A DNA stretch of 64,000 nt from positions 224,043-288,042 of the forward strand of contig JALHLK010000002.1 of the NCBI GenBank assembly GCA_022844565.1, read 5' to 3'. Source of the DNA: Saprospiraceae bacterium. GTDB taxonomy: Bacteria > Bacteroidota > Bacteroidia > Chitinophagales > Saprospiraceae. Below the pieces are notes generated by a model. It made no database searches. It was given only the letters and a program-made list of their open reading frames with translations, and was not told where the DNA came from. Within the stretch, counting starts at the first letter, position 1. Each line of letters starts with the position of its first letter. Shown here piece after piece: positions 17,880 to 27,207 of the stretch. A program made the position numbers and the translations under genes.

Positions 17880-19814
17880 TTACTTGTCAAGCAACCAATC
17901 TATCAAGTCATAACTTGCTTGTAGATTTTGGTATTCAACCGGCAATTTTCTACCATTCACATATTCATTATACAACCATGGATCGCCTACGATGACCACT
18001 TTCCCTTTTCCATATTTTCTACTTACTATCACCGCATCATTACCTACAGCTGCCTCAACCATCACATCACTATGAGTGGGTTGTAAAGTGACTAGCTCTT
18101 TGACAAAAAGTTTGTAATTGCTTTTAAAAATTTTGCTGGTCGAGGAAGTGAAAACGTCACCCTCAGGAAAGTTATCATTTTTTACAAAATTGATATTTTT
18201 ATCCGTAATTTCTACACCAAAAGCCCGGGTAAGTTTCTTTACGTGTTTTGTGTCTGAGTTTGTAGAATCATTGAGCATTAATAGGAGGCTTCCTCCATTT
18301 TTCACATAATTTGTAATGGCTAGTACATTACCTTGTTTTACGTAATTTGGACTTTTTGAGTCTTTTAGACCATCCGGATCGATAATGATGTAAAGGTCTG
18401 TGTTTTTTAAATTGGTCGCTAGTGGTGCTTGGTCAAGATGTGTGAGTTGTGCTCCTCTTTGTAAAGGATAGTTGCCTAACCACGAAAAGCCTGAATCATA
18501 TTGATCATCCCAAGTGTAATGGAAAAGTTTGCCATCGCGATATTCTTTATTAAAATACCTATCGATGGTTAAATTTTTGCCTTTAAATTTATTTTTTTCT
18601 TTAAGTAATTCGATTTCTAATGCGGCTTGGATGAATGGACCAACTGCCTTGAGATCATTATCTCTTTTTGGCTCTAAAACATAATATTCATAAGACCCAT
18701 CGCGATAAGGTACACCGCCAAGTCCTGCTCCTGACACTGCTTGTGTATACTTCATGAGACCATTCTCATCCTTTTTTACAAACTGATCTAACAAACCTTT
18801 ATAACCAAATTGAGCTTTGTCTAAGTAGGATTCTGGTATTAGGTTAAGACGGATACCCTTTAAAGTAGCAGCTACAAACATGGCAGAGGAAGAAGACTCT
18901 AAGTAGTTACCTTCTTTACCACCTTTGTCAGTGATTTGCCACCACACACCCGTTTTGTCTTGATATTTAAAAATGGCTTCTGTCATTCTATTTAGGATAC
19001 TTACTAAGCTTTTATAATCTTTATGATTTTTTGGAAAAACTTCTAGTACTTCTACCAATCCCACTGCGTACCATCCCATAGCCCGGCCCCAAAACTCTGG
19101 AGATTTTCCGGTCTTAGGATCTGACCACTTCTGCATTTTACTCTCATCGTACCCATGATATAAAAGGCCTGTCTTTTCATCGCGGCTCACTTTTTCCATC
19201 AAGATAAACTGCTTTGCGATATCATCCCATACTTTATTATCACCCTTAACTTGAGCGTAATTAGCCGTAAATGGCTGCCCCATATATAGACCATCTAACC
19301 ACATTTGATAAGGATACTTTAGCTTATGCCAATATCCACCAGCTTTGATTCGTGGTTGAAAATCCAATTGATAGCGTAAACCGTCCGCAGCTTTCAAGTA
19401 TTTTGGTTGGTTGTATGTATGGTATAGGGTCAGGAGTTGTCGACCTGAGGGGATATGATCGATGTTAAATTCCGTAGGATCGTATGTCCTTATACTTCCA
19501 TCTGCTTCTACAAAATGATCGAAGATTTTTCTAATATAGTTAATGTATTTAGGGTCACCTGTAGCCTTCCATAAGTATTCTAATCCTTGGCCCACAACGC
19601 CTATTTCATAATTCCAATTTGCTGGTCTATTGTCCAATGGCAGATTGTCTTGCATGAGATGATTGACGTATTTCTTAACCACCATCGAATCTTTATATTG
19701 GGTCATAATAGAATGAGCCATTTCCTTTGCTACACTCAATTGAGCATTTATTGGGTTGGAAATGCAAGCACCGAGGAAGAACAATACCATTATTTTTTTT
19801 AAGCTATTCATCAT
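17880..19814 (-). CDS. Unsaturated rhamnogalacturonyl hydrolase (GH105-like) with C-terminal DUF4350-like domain
   Basis: 644 residues with a signal peptide (MMNSLKKIMVLFFLGACISNPINAQ). Residues about 28-400 match the GH88/GH105 alpha/alpha-barrel (NWNYEIGVVGQGLEYLW, DHIPSGRQLL, YQMWLDGLYMGQPF with likely catalytic Asp174, PEFWGRAMGWYAVGLVEVL, and DNDLKAVGPFI). These enzymes remove the unsaturated uronic acid left by lyases by hydrating the 4,5 double bond. Residues about 420-644 form a second domain with a GATase-like strand pattern (YIIIDPDG, NGGSLLLMLND, KYGKGKVVIVGDPWLYNE) resembling DUF4350, of unclear role. The ATG lies immediately after the stop of the upstream CE12-GH28 gene. Confidence 0.87.
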   Translation of the reverse strand: MMNSLKKIMVLFFLGACISNPINAQLSVAKEMAHSIMTQYKDSMVVKKYVNHLMQDNLPLDNRPANWNYEIGVVGQGLEYLWKATGDPKYINYIRKIFDHFVEADGSIRTYDPTEFNIDHIPSGRQLLTLYHTYNQPKYLKAADGLRYQLDFQPRIKAGGYWHKLKYPYQMWLDGLYMGQPFTANYAQVKGDNKVWDDIAKQFILMEKVSRDEKTGLLYHGYDESKMQKWSDPKTGKSPEFWGRAMGWYAVGLVEVLEVFPKNHKDYKSLVSILNRMTEAIFKYQDKTGVWWQITDKGGKEGNYLESSSSAMFVAATLKGIRLNLIPESYLDKAQFGYKGLLDQFVKKDENGLMKYTQAVSGAGLGGVPYRDGSYEYYVLEPKRDNDLKAVGPFIQAALEIELLKEKNKFKGKNLTIDRYFNKEYRDGKLFHYTWDDQYDSGFSWLGNYPLQRGAQLTHLDQAPLATNLKNTDLYIIIDPDGLKDSKSPNYVKQGNVLAITNYVKNGGSLLLMLNDSTNSDTKHVKKLTRAFGVEITDKNINFVKNDNFPEGDVFTSSTSKIFKSNYKLFVKELVTLQPTHSDVMVEAAVGNDAVIVSRKYGKGKVVIVGDPWLYNEYVNGRKLPVEYQNLQASYDLIDWLLDK

Positions 19815-22160
19815 CTAATTTTTTATTTTTTCAATTTTAAGGATCGTATTACTTACGTTTTTAAATGCAATTTTGCTTGGTTCAGTTATATCTTTATTTG
19901 CAATAGTTATACCAAGTGAGCGTGTGCCTGACAAGGTAAGGTATTTATTTTTGTAATTGCCATCGACATTGATGATTTGAATATCTTTGCTATTATTCAC
20001 ATCCAGAAGGTTGTCGTTTTCTTGAGAAAGAGAAATATTTCTTAACAAGACATTATCGTTTTCTGTCAGTAAAATTCCTTTTTTAGTTTTGAAAGTGGAG
20101 TTCGTAAGTGTAATGTTTTTGACATTCATCTCTGGTAAGCCAATAGAATAAAGAGCATACTGTGCACCGTAACAATGAATGTTGTCCATAAAAATATTGG
20201 TAAATAAAGGAGTGGTTTCGTCTACGGGTTTCATCTCCAAATCAAGTACATCATCAGCTTCACCAGCCATTTTAATGGGGTCTTTAGCCGCATAAAACAA
20301 ATTGAAATCTATAGCATTGCCAGGAATATCATTCATAAATACATCTTTAATGTAAATATCCTTGACCGTACCACCTCTGCCTCTTGTAGATTTAAATCGC
20401 AGACCTATGTCCGTTCCCGAAAAAACGCAATCTTTGACAAACACGTCATGCACGCCTCCGGACATTTCACTTCCAATTACGAAGCCACCATGACCGTGGT
20501 GTACTTTTGTATTTTTGATGATGACGTGTGCTGTAGGTACGCCTCGCTTTCTACCCTCTTCATCTCTACCTGACTTTAATGTGATGGCATCATCGCCCGT
20601 GTCAAAAGTACAATTGTCGATCAATGCATAGCTACAAGATTCTAAGTCAAGTGCATCATTGTTCTGGCCAAACCAAGGATTGATTACTTGTACGTCTTTG
20701 ATGGTAATGTGTTTGCTTAATAAAGGATGTAAAGTCCAAGCAGGTGAATTTTTGAAGGTGACACCCTCGATGATCACTCCAAAACAATTGGTAAAACTGA
20801 TCATATTTGGTCTTAGGAAATCACGTACTGATAAGTAGTGTTCTATACTTTTTCCTGGAGCTTTAAAATTGGTCCAATGTGTGTTTTCATGACCAAACTT
20901 AGACTGCTCTGATGGATACCAAGTATCTTTTGATGCAACCCCACCGGTAGATAGAAGTTGTTGCCATTGGCTATCTGTTAGTTTTGATCTTTTTACTGAC
21001 TTCCATATATCACCTGCACCATCGATTAGACCTTTACCTGTGATTGCCACATCAGTGCAGTCGGTACACCAAATCGGGGCATGACATCTGTAGGCAACTT
21101 TACCCTCCCATGTAGTTTCTACCACAGGGTACGCATCCCGGTCTTTCACATATTGGAGTAGGCTACCTTCCAGTAAGTGAAGGTTGACAAAACTTTTTAG
21201 ACGCAATGGACCAGTCACCCACAATCCTTGAGGTATTACGACAACACCGCCACCGCTCAAGTGAGCCGAATCTATGGCTGTTTGAATATTTTGGGTTACC
21301 AAATTTTGCACACCTTGTACCGCCCCAAAATCACGAATATCAAAAGTATCTTTTCTAAATACGGGTGTATAAATAGTGGGCAATTTATATTGATACACAT
21401 CGCCATATTCAGATGTTTTCAATAATTTTTTAAAATCTATAGGAGATTGGATCGCTAATTTGATAAATTCTTTGGCTACTTCATGTGCACCAAAAGTGTT
21501 AAAATGGGTGTCATCTACTTTGCCTTCAGGGTAATTAGTATTAGCATTTGAAGGTAGGTGTAGAAAAAGCTTTTTGGAGTTTTCGACTCCATGTTTTTCT
21601 AATAATGCTCTCGTCGCTTTTTCCATGTCTAAAAGCATCACATTATTTTTGACAGCAACATCTCGTGCGGCTTTTAAATAATTTCCATGCGTATCTTGCA
21701 GTATGCCCTTGTCATCAAATTTGCGTCTAACCACCGATGTCAAAAGTATAGGTATAGCTTGCTTACTTTCTATGCTTTTTATAATTTTTTCTAGATTTTT
21801 TTTGTATTGACTTTCAGCAGCCGCATATCGAGATGGATCATTTACCTTGGCATCATTATGTCCATACTGGATGATGACCATATCACCTTCATGCAGTATT
21901 TTCATCATTTCATCAAACTCACCACTTGATATAAATGATTGTGTACTTCTACCATTTTTAGCTAGATTGATTACTTCTACGTCATCTAATAGATAACTTG
22001 ATAAAGCTTCTCCCCAGCCCATCTCTGGTCGTGCGATGTCTTGTTTTGGTGCCATCGTAGAGTCACCAATTAAGATTAACCTTTGTCTTTTCATACTGAA
22101 TGACATCAATATCAAAAGCAAAAAAGCAAACACACCCAATTTTTTATAAGAATATTTCAT
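19815..22160 (-). CDS. Rhamnogalacturonan acetylesterase (CE12/SGNH) fused to polygalacturonase (GH28)
   Basis: 781 residues from the ATG at 22160, chosen because it directly precedes the signal peptide (MKYSYKKLGVFAFLLLILMS); an ATG at 22187 adds nine residues. The first about 240 residues are an SGNH esterase: LILIGDSTMAPK (Ser nucleophile), LAKNGRSTQS, IIQYGHNDAK and DDTHFNTFGAHE. From about residue 265 comes a GH28 beta-helix (FDIRDFGAVQG) with NDALDLES, the Asp pair in DTGDDAITLKSG, the His in HHGHGGFVIGSE and the RFK substrate-binding motif. It would deacetylate and hydrolyse pectic galacturonan in the periplasm. The stop abuts the next gene's ATG (zero spacing), implying coupled translation. 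Confidence 0.9.
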   Translation of the reverse strand: MKYSYKKLGVFAFLLLILMSFSMKRQRLILIGDSTMAPKQDIARPEMGWGEALSSYLLDDVEVINLAKNGRSTQSFISSGEFDEMMKILHEGDMVIIQYGHNDAKVNDPSRYAAAESQYKKNLEKIIKSIESKQAIPILLTSVVRRKFDDKGILQDTHGNYLKAARDVAVKNNVMLLDMEKATRALLEKHGVENSKKLFLHLPSNANTNYPEGKVDDTHFNTFGAHEVAKEFIKLAIQSPIDFKKLLKTSEYGDVYQYKLPTIYTPVFRKDTFDIRDFGAVQGVQNLVTQNIQTAIDSAHLSGGGVVVIPQGLWVTGPLRLKSFVNLHLLEGSLLQYVKDRDAYPVVETTWEGKVAYRCHAPIWCTDCTDVAITGKGLIDGAGDIWKSVKRSKLTDSQWQQLLSTGGVASKDTWYPSEQSKFGHENTHWTNFKAPGKSIEHYLSVRDFLRPNMISFTNCFGVIIEGVTFKNSPAWTLHPLLSKHITIKDVQVINPWFGQNNDALDLESCSYALIDNCTFDTGDDAITLKSGRDEEGRKRGVPTAHVIIKNTKVHHGHGGFVIGSEMSGGVHDVFVKDCVFSGTDIGLRFKSTRGRGGTVKDIYIKDVFMNDIPGNAIDFNLFYAAKDPIKMAGEADDVLDLEMKPVDETTPLFTNIFMDNIHCYGAQYALYSIGLPEMNVKNITLTNSTFKTKKGILLTENDNVLLRNISLSQENDNLLDVNNSKDIQIINVDGNYKNKYLTLSGTRSLGITIANKDITEPSKIAFKNVSNTILKIEKIKN

Positions 22161-22244
22161 GCGAAGATTTGAATAATAATCAAACATAATTAAAAATCAG
22201 CTAAATTGTATAAACACAACTTACAACTGACTAAATTTCTTTTT

Positions 22245-22300
22245 TATAAAGAAAAAGCTATTCAAGAATTCACATAAATTATACGAAAACTTGAATAGCT
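22245..22300 (-). terminator. Stem-loop between susD and the pectinase genes (terminator or attenuator)
   Basis: Perfect 11-bp stem AGCTATTCAAG/CTTGAATAGCT (22256-22266 with 22290-22300), loop 23 nt. On the minus strand it is followed by TTTTTCTTTAT. It lies in the 146-bp gap after the SusD stop and before the CE12-GH28 gene, so it may reduce expression of the enzymes relative to the importer. Confidence 0.65.
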
Positions 22301-22333
22301 CAATTCAAAAAACCTCTTTTAAATGTTTAGGTA

Positions 22334-24040
22334 TTAATTATTGTAACCAGGGTTTTGTTTAAATTCCTCTTTGTTGGTTACGGCATCTATCTGTACTTGA
22401 GGTATTGGTCTTAAATTATGAAAATCTTGAACACTAGGTGCTGCCACAGGATTAAATTTCCTTACTCTTTCTACCAATTTTCCTGTTCTTTTTAAGTCAA
22501 ACCATCTTAACTGTTCTCCTGCAAGCTCACGTGCGCGTTCGTCAAGAAAGAAATCTATATTTAGACTTGCCGCGGTCACTCTCATATCTGCAGCTTTACC
22601 CGGTAGTGCAGCACGCTCTCTGATTACGTTGATAAGTTCTACTGCTTTAGGTAGATTGTTGAGCTTAAATTCTGCTTCAGATGCAATCAAGTACATTTCT
22701 GCCAATCTGATGATAAATACATCTCTTCCACTTTGAGCTTCATTAAAAGTAGGGCGGGTAGGATCATCAAATTTACTTAATGGTACAAATAAAGCATTGC
22801 CATTGAAGGTTCCATCTGCTTTATACATCGCAGGTCTATCTACGATCAAGTAAGTCTTTTGTTCGTCTATATTATTTGGAATATCGAATTTCGTCGCAAC
22901 TATTGCTGTATCTCCGAGTTTGAGTGTGACAGGGATGGTTCTAGTACCTACTCTTTTTGTATAATTGCCAGCTCTGTTGGTAATCCATACTGTCTTAAAT
23001 GTGCCATTGTATCTAGCGTCAATTGTCTCATCAAATACGTCTAATAAGTAGCTTGTAGGCATATACCTCGCAAAAGGGCGACCGTTGAGAATATCTCTTT
23101 GCATACCTATGGCTCCTACTGCTGTTCTTTCGTAAGTCATTCCAAAAAGTAAGTGACCATTATTTCCACCTCGTGGATGCCCGTCTGGGTTGGTAGTAGT
23201 ATTTCTTAAATCTGATAACGTCAAGTCATTTGTATAGTTACAAGCCCAGATTACCTCAGTGTTTTTTAGGTTTGACATATTCCATAAATCGGCGAATCTA
23301 GGTACTAACCTAAATGAATAACCAGAAATTACTTTTTGAGCTAAGTCTGATGCTTCTCTATTTCTACCAAGTGTAAGGTAAATCCTTGCTAAAAATGCCT
23401 CCGCTCCAGGTTTCGTAATCCTTCCGTATTGGGTTGTGGTATTAGGTAAATTAGCAACTGCGAAGGTAAGATCTGCCAATATTGTCTCGTATATGGTCGC
23501 TCTAGGTGTCCTATTAGCGGTAGTTTCGGCAGTTGTAAGCACTTTTGTTGTCAAATGTACATCTCCCCATTGCTCTGTTAATAACCAATAATAATGAGCT
23601 CTAAGAAACTTCAATTCTGCTTCTCTCGTAGCTTGGAGTGCAGGAGATAGTCCAGATTTAGGCAAAAACTCTAATCCGGTATTGATTAGATTGATCGCTT
23701 GATATGATCGTCTCCACAATATCTGGAAAAATCGCTCTGTCTCTCCCAAACCTGCTTCGTTGGCTTGCATATTATTGTATGCCATGATATCTACTCTTCT
23801 GTTGTCCACCCCTTGAAACCAAAGATCGGTACCCATTTCCATTAGATTATATCCCTCCTCTTTGCCATACCATGCACGCAGATAAGAATAAGTAGCACTG
23901 ACCAATGATTCAAATCCTTGAGGGTCTGTATAAACCGTCTCGCTTGTAAATCCCGATTTGTTTTCTTCTGTCAACAAATCAGAACATGACCAATATGTGG
24001 TTGATAAAGCAATAATAAAAATTATAAATTTAAGTTTCAT
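22334..24040 (-). CDS. SusD/RagB-family glycan-binding lipoprotein
   Basis: 568 residues with a lipoprotein signal (lipidated Cys19, TTYWSCSDLL). Typical SusD landmarks are the N-terminal SETVYTDPQGFESLVSATYSYLR, RAHYYWLL TPR helix, LARIYLTLGR, and the C-terminal FFLDERARELAGEQLRWFDLKR followed by NLRPIPQVQIDA and NPGYNN. It is anchored on the cell surface, where it captures pectic oligosaccharides and delivers them to the SusC channel encoded 18 bp upstream. Specificity for pectin is inferred from the enzymes encoded downstream. Confidence 0.95.
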   Translation of the reverse strand: MKLKFIIFIIALSTTYWSCSDLLTEENKSGFTSETVYTDPQGFESLVSATYSYLRAWYGKEEGYNLMEMGTDLWFQGVDNRRVDIMAYNNMQANEAGLGETERFFQILWRRSYQAINLINTGLEFLPKSGLSPALQATREAELKFLRAHYYWLLTEQWGDVHLTTKVLTTAETTANRTPRATIYETILADLTFAVANLPNTTTQYGRITKPGAEAFLARIYLTLGRNREASDLAQKVISGYSFRLVPRFADLWNMSNLKNTEVIWACNYTNDLTLSDLRNTTTNPDGHPRGGNNGHLLFGMTYERTAVGAIGMQRDILNGRPFARYMPTSYLLDVFDETIDARYNGTFKTVWITNRAGNYTKRVGTRTIPVTLKLGDTAIVATKFDIPNNIDEQKTYLIVDRPAMYKADGTFNGNALFVPLSKFDDPTRPTFNEAQSGRDVFIIRLAEMYLIASEAEFKLNNLPKAVELINVIRERAALPGKAADMRVTAASLNIDFFLDERARELAGEQLRWFDLKRTGKLVERVRKFNPVAAPSVQDFHNLRPIPQVQIDAVTNKEEFKQNPGYNN

Positions 24041-24058
24041 TTTTTAATTTTTTAAAGA

Positions 24059-26992
24059 TTAGAAATTTATATTAATTCCACCTACAAAAAGCTTTGTCAT
24101 AGGGCTACCAACAGAACCACCTCTCTCAGTATCATAGTTTTCTATTTTTGTGTGTGCCCAAAGGTTTCTGCCTGAAAGATAGACTCTAGCGTTGCTCATT
24201 TTCATTTTATTAGTAAGAGCGCTAGGCAAGTTATACCCAAGGGTTATACCTCTTAGCTTAATAAATGACCCATCTCTATAAAATAATGAGGAGTAGAATA
24301 AGGTGGCTGCTTGAGATCTATTTGCATTAGGTCTTGGGAATTCATTGGTAGCATTTTCAGGTGTCCAGTAATCGTGCAACAATGAATTTTCATTAGCCTG
24401 TGGATCATAGTTTCTAGTAAAATCGTAGGAAATCGTTTGTCCCCATCTTGCAAAAAATTGAACATTAAGATCAAAGTTGCCAAATTTTAAATCACTTGAA
24501 AAATTGCCACTCCAATCAGGTCTGTTTGAGCCAATGATAATACGATCATTTGTTGCATCGATTTTTCCATCACCATTTTGATCTTTTACTTTTATATCAC
24601 CTGGATTTTGTCCGAAAGTTTTTGCTGTCTCCGCTTCACTTGTTTGCCATATACCCAACTTCTCGTAATCAAAGAATGACTGAGTTGGGTATCCAATGAA
24701 CCAACCGTTTGCCACATCATTCGAAGCTGTAGCTAATTCTAATATTTTTTCTCGTACTCTAAACCAATTGAATGTCATATTCCATTTAAGATCTTTTTGA
24801 TCGATGGCTACTGCATTAATACTCAGTTCCACACCTCTGTTTTGCGTTTTACCGATATTCTCGATGATGTTACTGCTTCCTGAAGAGATAGGGAGAAGTC
24901 TTTCCAAAAGTAGATCGTCAGTATCTGTATTAAATACGTCGAGCGTACCTGTGATTCTATTTTTGAGTAAACCAAAATCCACCCCAATATTTTGAGTAGT
25001 TGATTTTTCCCATCGAAGATTACTATTACCTATTTGAGGATTAAGTCCATATCCAATTGCAGGTGTTTCATCCCACGAGAAAGGTATTCTTGTCAATGTG
25101 GTCTGAGATGAATATGGGTCCACTGCTGAGTTTCCAGCTACACCATAACTTACTCTCACTTTAAGATCAGAGATTACATCATTATCAGATAAAAAATCTT
25201 CTTGTGTAATCCTCCATGCAAAAGCTGCCGATGGGAAGAATGCCCACTTGTTGCCTTCACTTAGCTGAGAAGCACCATCTGATCTACCCGTCAGCGTAAG
25301 AAGATACCTATCATCAAAATTATACATCAATCTACCAGTGTACGAAAGTAATGCACTCTCTCTAAAATTAGCCCCTATTGAAATTTGATTTGGTGCATTA
25401 GCTAAACCATAAAAAGATTGCTTAGCAACCAATTGATTGGTACCTGATGCGGTCACTTCTTCAAAAGTATCTGTAAGTAAAGATTGTACGCCTGTTACTA
25501 TGAAATTATGTTTGCCAACGGTAAGATTGTAGTTTAACACATTTTCCAAGTTTAGGCCTATACCATTTGCATCTCTATAAGTGGCAATGGGTTGAGCACC
25601 ATTTCTAGTGTTGGTAAGAGCCGCTGCAAATAGACCATTTCTTCTATTAAGCAAGTTGATGCCTAGGTTTGATCTAAAGTTTAAATTTTTTAAGATATCA
25701 ATCCCCACATAAGCAGAAGTAAATAATCTGGTCAATTTTTGATTATTGTCAAAATTGCCTGGTATCAAATCTGACAAAGGATTGACATTTCTATTACCAT
25801 TGAGTAAAGGAATTAATTTTCCATCAGCATCATAGGGTACTTCTAATGGAACCAGTTTATTAGCTGTGTTCATAGGATCAGTCATAAAATCCTGATTGTA
25901 GTAGGTAATCTGATTTTGAGTACCGATAGTGATAGATTTTGACAACTTATGATCAAGATTGAATCTTAAGGAATACCTATTCAAATCATCTCTTTGAAAT
26001 ATCCCTTTTTCATTAAATAAACCAAATGAGATGTATCCTGATGTCTTCTGACTACCAATAGACATCCCTAATTGATAGTCACTTTGTCTTCCTCTTTGGA
26101 AAAAAAGTTCAGGCCAGTATTCTCCCGGACTATTGAGCAAGTTGCCAAATATCTTGGCATCATCAGCACTTGAGGTCCAATTGCCCGTAGCTCTATTTGC
26201 CTCTCTACGTTGGTTCTTATATTGTTCAGCATTTTGTACCAGTGGATATCCGAATACCTCTGAGATACCCGTGTACGCATTGAAAGATAAGCTCGTTTTG
26301 TCCTTAGCACCTTTTTTAGTGGTTACGATGATTACTCCATTGGCACCTCTTGATCCGTAAATAGCGGTACTTGCAGCATCTTTAAGTACTTCCATTGATT
26401 GCACATCATTGGGATTTAAGTCTTGGATATTGGAATACTGTATACCATCCACAATGAAGAGAGGACTATTTGAGGCTGTCAAAGATCGGTTACCCCTCAC
26501 CAATACATTGATACCAGCTCCAGGATTACCGCTTGATCTCGTGATATCTACACCAGCCAATTTACCTTGTAAAGCTTCCATAATGTTTGTGACAGGCACC
26601 GTCTTAAGTTCTTCCTCTTTTACGGATATAATCGAACCGGTAACGTTACTTTTTTTAACAGTTCCGTAACCCACCACAACTACTTCGTCTAAAAGTCTAG
26701 AATTTACTTCAAGGTCAATATCGATGACACTTCTCCCGTCGACTTTGATTTCTTGCGTAAGATAACCCACATAAGATACTTCTAGGGTTGCATTATCACT
26801 CGCAGTAATTTGAAAGTTTCCGTCAACATCTGTTATCACTCCGACATTGCTCCCTTTTACAACGATATTGGCTCCGATTACAGCCTCCGCATTACTTGCG
26901 TCTTTGACCTTTCCTTTGACCTCAATTTGTTTTTGTCCATAACCTACGACGACGGTCAAAAACAAAATTACAATAGCTTTAATAATTTTCAT
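24059..26992 (-). CDS. SusC/RagA-family TonB-dependent outer-membrane transporter
   Basis: 977 residues. Signal peptide (MKIIKAIVILFLTVVVGYG), carboxypeptidase-regulatory-like domain (about 22-100), SusC signature DEVVVVGYGTVKKSN including the TonB box, plug domain (about 110-230: ALQGKLAGVDI, RGNRSLTASNSPLFIVDG, STAIYGSRGANGVIIVTTKKG), then the beta-barrel ending YLSGRNLWAHTKIENYDTERGG and a terminal aromatic residue (GGININF). It imports oligosaccharides with energy from TonB. First gene of the pectin locus; the LacI-type regulator is transcribed divergently 215 bp away. Confidence 0.95.
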   Translation of the reverse strand: MKIIKAIVILFLTVVVGYGQKQIEVKGKVKDASNAEAVIGANIVVKGSNVGVITDVDGNFQITASDNATLEVSYVGYLTQEIKVDGRSVIDIDLEVNSRLLDEVVVVGYGTVKKSNVTGSIISVKEEELKTVPVTNIMEALQGKLAGVDITRSSGNPGAGINVLVRGNRSLTASNSPLFIVDGIQYSNIQDLNPNDVQSMEVLKDAASTAIYGSRGANGVIIVTTKKGAKDKTSLSFNAYTGISEVFGYPLVQNAEQYKNQRREANRATGNWTSSADDAKIFGNLLNSPGEYWPELFFQRGRQSDYQLGMSIGSQKTSGYISFGLFNEKGIFQRDDLNRYSLRFNLDHKLSKSITIGTQNQITYYNQDFMTDPMNTANKLVPLEVPYDADGKLIPLLNGNRNVNPLSDLIPGNFDNNQKLTRLFTSAYVGIDILKNLNFRSNLGINLLNRRNGLFAAALTNTRNGAQPIATYRDANGIGLNLENVLNYNLTVGKHNFIVTGVQSLLTDTFEEVTASGTNQLVAKQSFYGLANAPNQISIGANFRESALLSYTGRLMYNFDDRYLLTLTGRSDGASQLSEGNKWAFFPSAAFAWRITQEDFLSDNDVISDLKVRVSYGVAGNSAVDPYSSQTTLTRIPFSWDETPAIGYGLNPQIGNSNLRWEKSTTQNIGVDFGLLKNRITGTLDVFNTDTDDLLLERLLPISSGSSNIIENIGKTQNRGVELSINAVAIDQKDLKWNMTFNWFRVREKILELATASNDVANGWFIGYPTQSFFDYEKLGIWQTSEAETAKTFGQNPGDIKVKDQNGDGKIDATNDRIIIGSNRPDWSGNFSSDLKFGNFDLNVQFFARWGQTISYDFTRNYDPQANENSLLHDYWTPENATNEFPRPNANRSQAATLFYSSLFYRDGSFIKLRGITLGYNLPSALTNKMKMSNARVYLSGRNLWAHTKIENYDTERGGSVGSPMTKLFVGGININF

Positions 26993-27093
26993 TTCTTTAA
27001 AAATAAGTTAACAATTTGATAAAATCTCAATTCACTAACGATATGCTCTTGAATATGCCTGACAACTCATTTATTAATTTCATGAAAATCTAC

Positions 27094-27104
27094 GCAATCG
27101 TTGC
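27094..27104. promoter_or_regulatory. Candidate LacI-family operator between the regulator and susC
   Basis: GCAATCGTTGC, with half-sites GCAA and TTGC around a central CG-containing triplet, the pattern bound by many LacI/PurR-type proteins. It lies about 100 bp before both genes. No TAnnTTTG box for susC was found in the same region. Confidence 0.4.
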
Positions 27105-27176
27105 CGAAAAAGTTAAATATTATTATTCCATTTCAAATTACTTGGTTGAAAATTCAAAATTGTAATGCTTTTGCTT

Positions 27177-27184
27177 TATTTTTG
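27177..27184 (+). promoter_or_regulatory. Candidate -7 box of the LacI-type gene
   Basis: TATTTTTG, 23 bp before the TTG start at 27208. No well-spaced -33 TTG. Confidence 0.45.
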
Positions 27185-27207
27185 AAGTATTTATATATCA
27201 ATTAAGA

